Positions 12,993-13,695 of a stretch of DNA of 13,695 nt are shown piece by piece. Position 1 is the first letter of the stretch; the number at the start of each line of letters is the position of its first letter. Position numbers and translations under genes: made by a program. Origin of the DNA: JAZKFT01 sp043760535 (GTDB taxonomy: Bacteria > Bacteroidota > Bacteroidia > Chitinophagales > Chitinophagaceae); the NCBI GenBank assembly GCA_043760535.1, contig JAYUOV010000145.1, forward strand, positions 1 to 13,695, in the 5' to 3' direction. The notes beneath the pieces were generated by a model, which worked only from the letters and a program-made list of their open reading frames with translations, was not told the DNA's origin and did no database searches.

Positions 12993-13064
12993 GCGGGTTT
13001 GATGTAATTGGTAACATCCCGGTCTCCAAAACCGGTCATAAAGGTTCGAGTCCTTTGATCCGTG
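12993..13064 (+). tRNA. tRNA-Trp(CCA)
   Basis: Acceptor GCGGGTT/GATCCGT (7 bp with wobbles), D stem ATGT/ACAT, perfect anticodon stem CCGGT/ACCGG with loop CTCCAAA (anticodon CCA at 13026-13028), T arm AAAGG-TTCGAGT-CCTTT perfect. Discriminator G fits Trp. CA follows. It is the last unit before the YkuK-family gene. Confidence 0.93.
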
Positions 13065-13090
13065 CAAACAACATTTTTAAAACAAAACCA

Positions 13091-13573
13091 ATGGAACAGC
13101 AGCAATGGCGAAAGCTAGACGGAACAAGGGTTACAAGGCCCATAGCAGATGAAGTATGGCAGGTATTGCTGAGAGAGCAAGCAACAGGCCTACCCTTAAA
13201 AGTGTGTATCGGAACCGATAGCCAGGTAAAAGGAAAGATCACAGAATTTGCTACGGTAATCGTATTCATCCGCAAGGGCCGTGGTGGATTTATGTACATC
13301 AGCAACAATACCACATTACAAAAAATGAGTATCAAAGAAAGGATGTTGTTAGAGGTTGGGAAGAGTATAGAAATAGCTTACGAATTGTGCCAGTTGTTTA
13401 CTGAGTTTGATGTAGATATGGAAGTTCACGCCGATATAAACACCAACCCAAACTTTAAAAGTAACGATGCTTTAAAAGATGCCATGGGCTATATCATGGG
13501 TATGGGTTTTGCCTTCAGGGCCAAGCCACATGCCTTTGCCAGTAGCTGCTGTGCTAATAAAGTGGTGCAGTAA
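13091..13573 (+). CDS. YkuK-family (DUF458) RNase H-like protein
   Basis: 160 residues from the ATG at 13091. The family has an RNase H-like fold. GTDSQ at 41-45 begins the first core strand with a putative catalytic Asp43, followed by the FATVIVFIRKGRGGFMYIS hairpin, Glu88 on a helix, HADINTNP at 113-120 (Asp115), a conserved NPNFKSNDAL, and a C-terminal KPHAFASSCCANKVVQ. Together these give a plausible metal-binding acidic set (Asp43, Glu88, Asp115, perhaps Asp127). The biochemical role of the family is not established to my knowledge. An upstream in-frame ATG at 13055 lies inside the tRNA-Trp 3' end and is rejected. The gene begins 26 nt after that tRNA with no terminator between, so array and gene are likely co-transcribed, and the protein may act on these RNAs (inference). 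Confidence 0.9.
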   Translation: MEQQQWRKLDGTRVTRPIADEVWQVLLREQATGLPLKVCIGTDSQVKGKITEFATVIVFIRKGRGGFMYISNNTTLQKMSIKERMLLEVGKSIEIAYELCQLFTEFDVDMEVHADINTNPNFKSNDALKDAMGYIMGMGFAFRAKPHAFASSCCANKVVQ

Positions 13574-13646
13574 AAAGCCTCCTTAATCCCCGGTGAGAAA
13601 CTAGGGTAAGCAGGTAGATATTTGTTAATATAAATATTGGTAATAT

Positions 13647-13695
13647 ATGATTTATGAAGCAGGGGCTAATGCTACTATGAAGCGACATTGGCGAC
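13647..13695 (+). CDS. Possible start of a further gene, cut by the window edge
   Basis: An ATG at 13647, right after an in-frame stop at 13641-13643, opens a frame that stays open for 16 codons to the edge (MIYEAGANATMKRHWR). The preceding spacer (13574-13646) is AT-rich, with TTTG at 13621 but no exact TAnnTTTG. The product cannot be recognised from so few residues. Confidence 0.3.
   Translation, partial: MIYEAGANATMKRHWR

Larger units (their letters stand above)
11368..13064 (+). other. Array of at least 18 tRNA and tRNA-like units with degenerate and hairpin-bearing members
   Basis: All units point the same way with spacers mostly of 3-13 nt, apart from two larger repeat insertions, so they probably form one precursor. 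Fourteen have a readable anticodon and four lack a normal anticodon arm. Every unit whose 3' end can be placed (17) is followed by C, usually CA, just after the discriminator base. The YkuK-family gene follows 26 nt later. Readable anticodons cover Pro, Glu, Asp, Ile, Lys, Gln, His, Gly, Arg, Ser (two), Cys, Phe and Trp, with essentially one unit per amino acid. None is seen for Ala, Val, Leu, Thr, Met or Tyr. Confidence 0.9.

Noticed and set aside
11368..13064. CRISPR array (regularly spaced similar units)
   Set aside because: The recurrent TTCGAAT-like motif is the tRNA T loop; units fold as cloverleaves and differ in sequence, with no constant repeat and spacer.
13055..13090. Upstream in-frame ATG for the YkuK-family gene
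   Set aside because: It lies within the 3' end of tRNA-Trp, and the added residues are translated tRNA and spacer.

Overview
The window looks like chromosomal DNA of a Bacteroidota member, most likely Chitinophagaceae-like (inference). The signs are A-rich leaders instead of Shine-Dalgarno sites, candidate TAnnTTTG -7 boxes, an S46 dipeptidyl peptidase, an aspartate-rich (Mg-type) HemB, and short palindromic or inverted repeats between genes.

Left part (1-8244, all minus strand). Reading in the direction of transcription: an S46 DPP7-like secreted peptidase, hemB, then a defence-type cassette. The cassette is a 1032-residue type III-like restriction/helicase protein (BPTD_3080-like), a 99-residue XRE regulator and a Fic AMP-transferase with its own inhibitory motif. 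No DNA methyltransferase is visible; it may lie left of position 1. The nuclease motif of the restriction protein lacks the expected lysine.

Middle (8245-11166). The divergent plus-strand gene aspS ends at a strong terminator. About 550 bases without a convincing gene follow, holding a candidate promoter, a strong orphan terminator (possible small RNA) and a partial interspersed repeat. Next is a doubtful 61-codon ORF with its own terminator.

Right part (11167-13695), the most unusual section. At least 18 tRNA or tRNA-like units lie head to tail on the plus strand in about 1.7 kb. Fourteen have a readable anticodon: Pro-UGG, Glu-UUC, Asp-GUC, Ile-GAU, Lys-UUU, Gln-UUG, His-GUG, Gly-UCC, Arg-ACG, Ser-UGA, Ser-GCU, Cys-GCA, Phe-GAA and Trp-CCA. 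Four others have lost a normal anticodon arm. Three units carry short hairpins in impossible places: in the Gly anticodon loop, as the whole T arm of Lys, and in the D loop of an anticodon-less unit. Even so, all 17 units with a definable 3' end encode C at position 74, and nearly all keep a paired acceptor stem. Two larger inverted repeats are embedded in the array. Only 26 nt after the last tRNA comes a gene for a YkuK-family (DUF458) RNase H-like protein, probably on the same transcript. A further gene may start at 13647 and run off the edge. I propose the array plus the YkuK-family gene as the candidate undescribed system: a bank of non-standard tRNAs linked to an RNase H-fold protein, possibly for tRNA damage response, decoy or repair. 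That function is speculation; the structure is read from the sequence.
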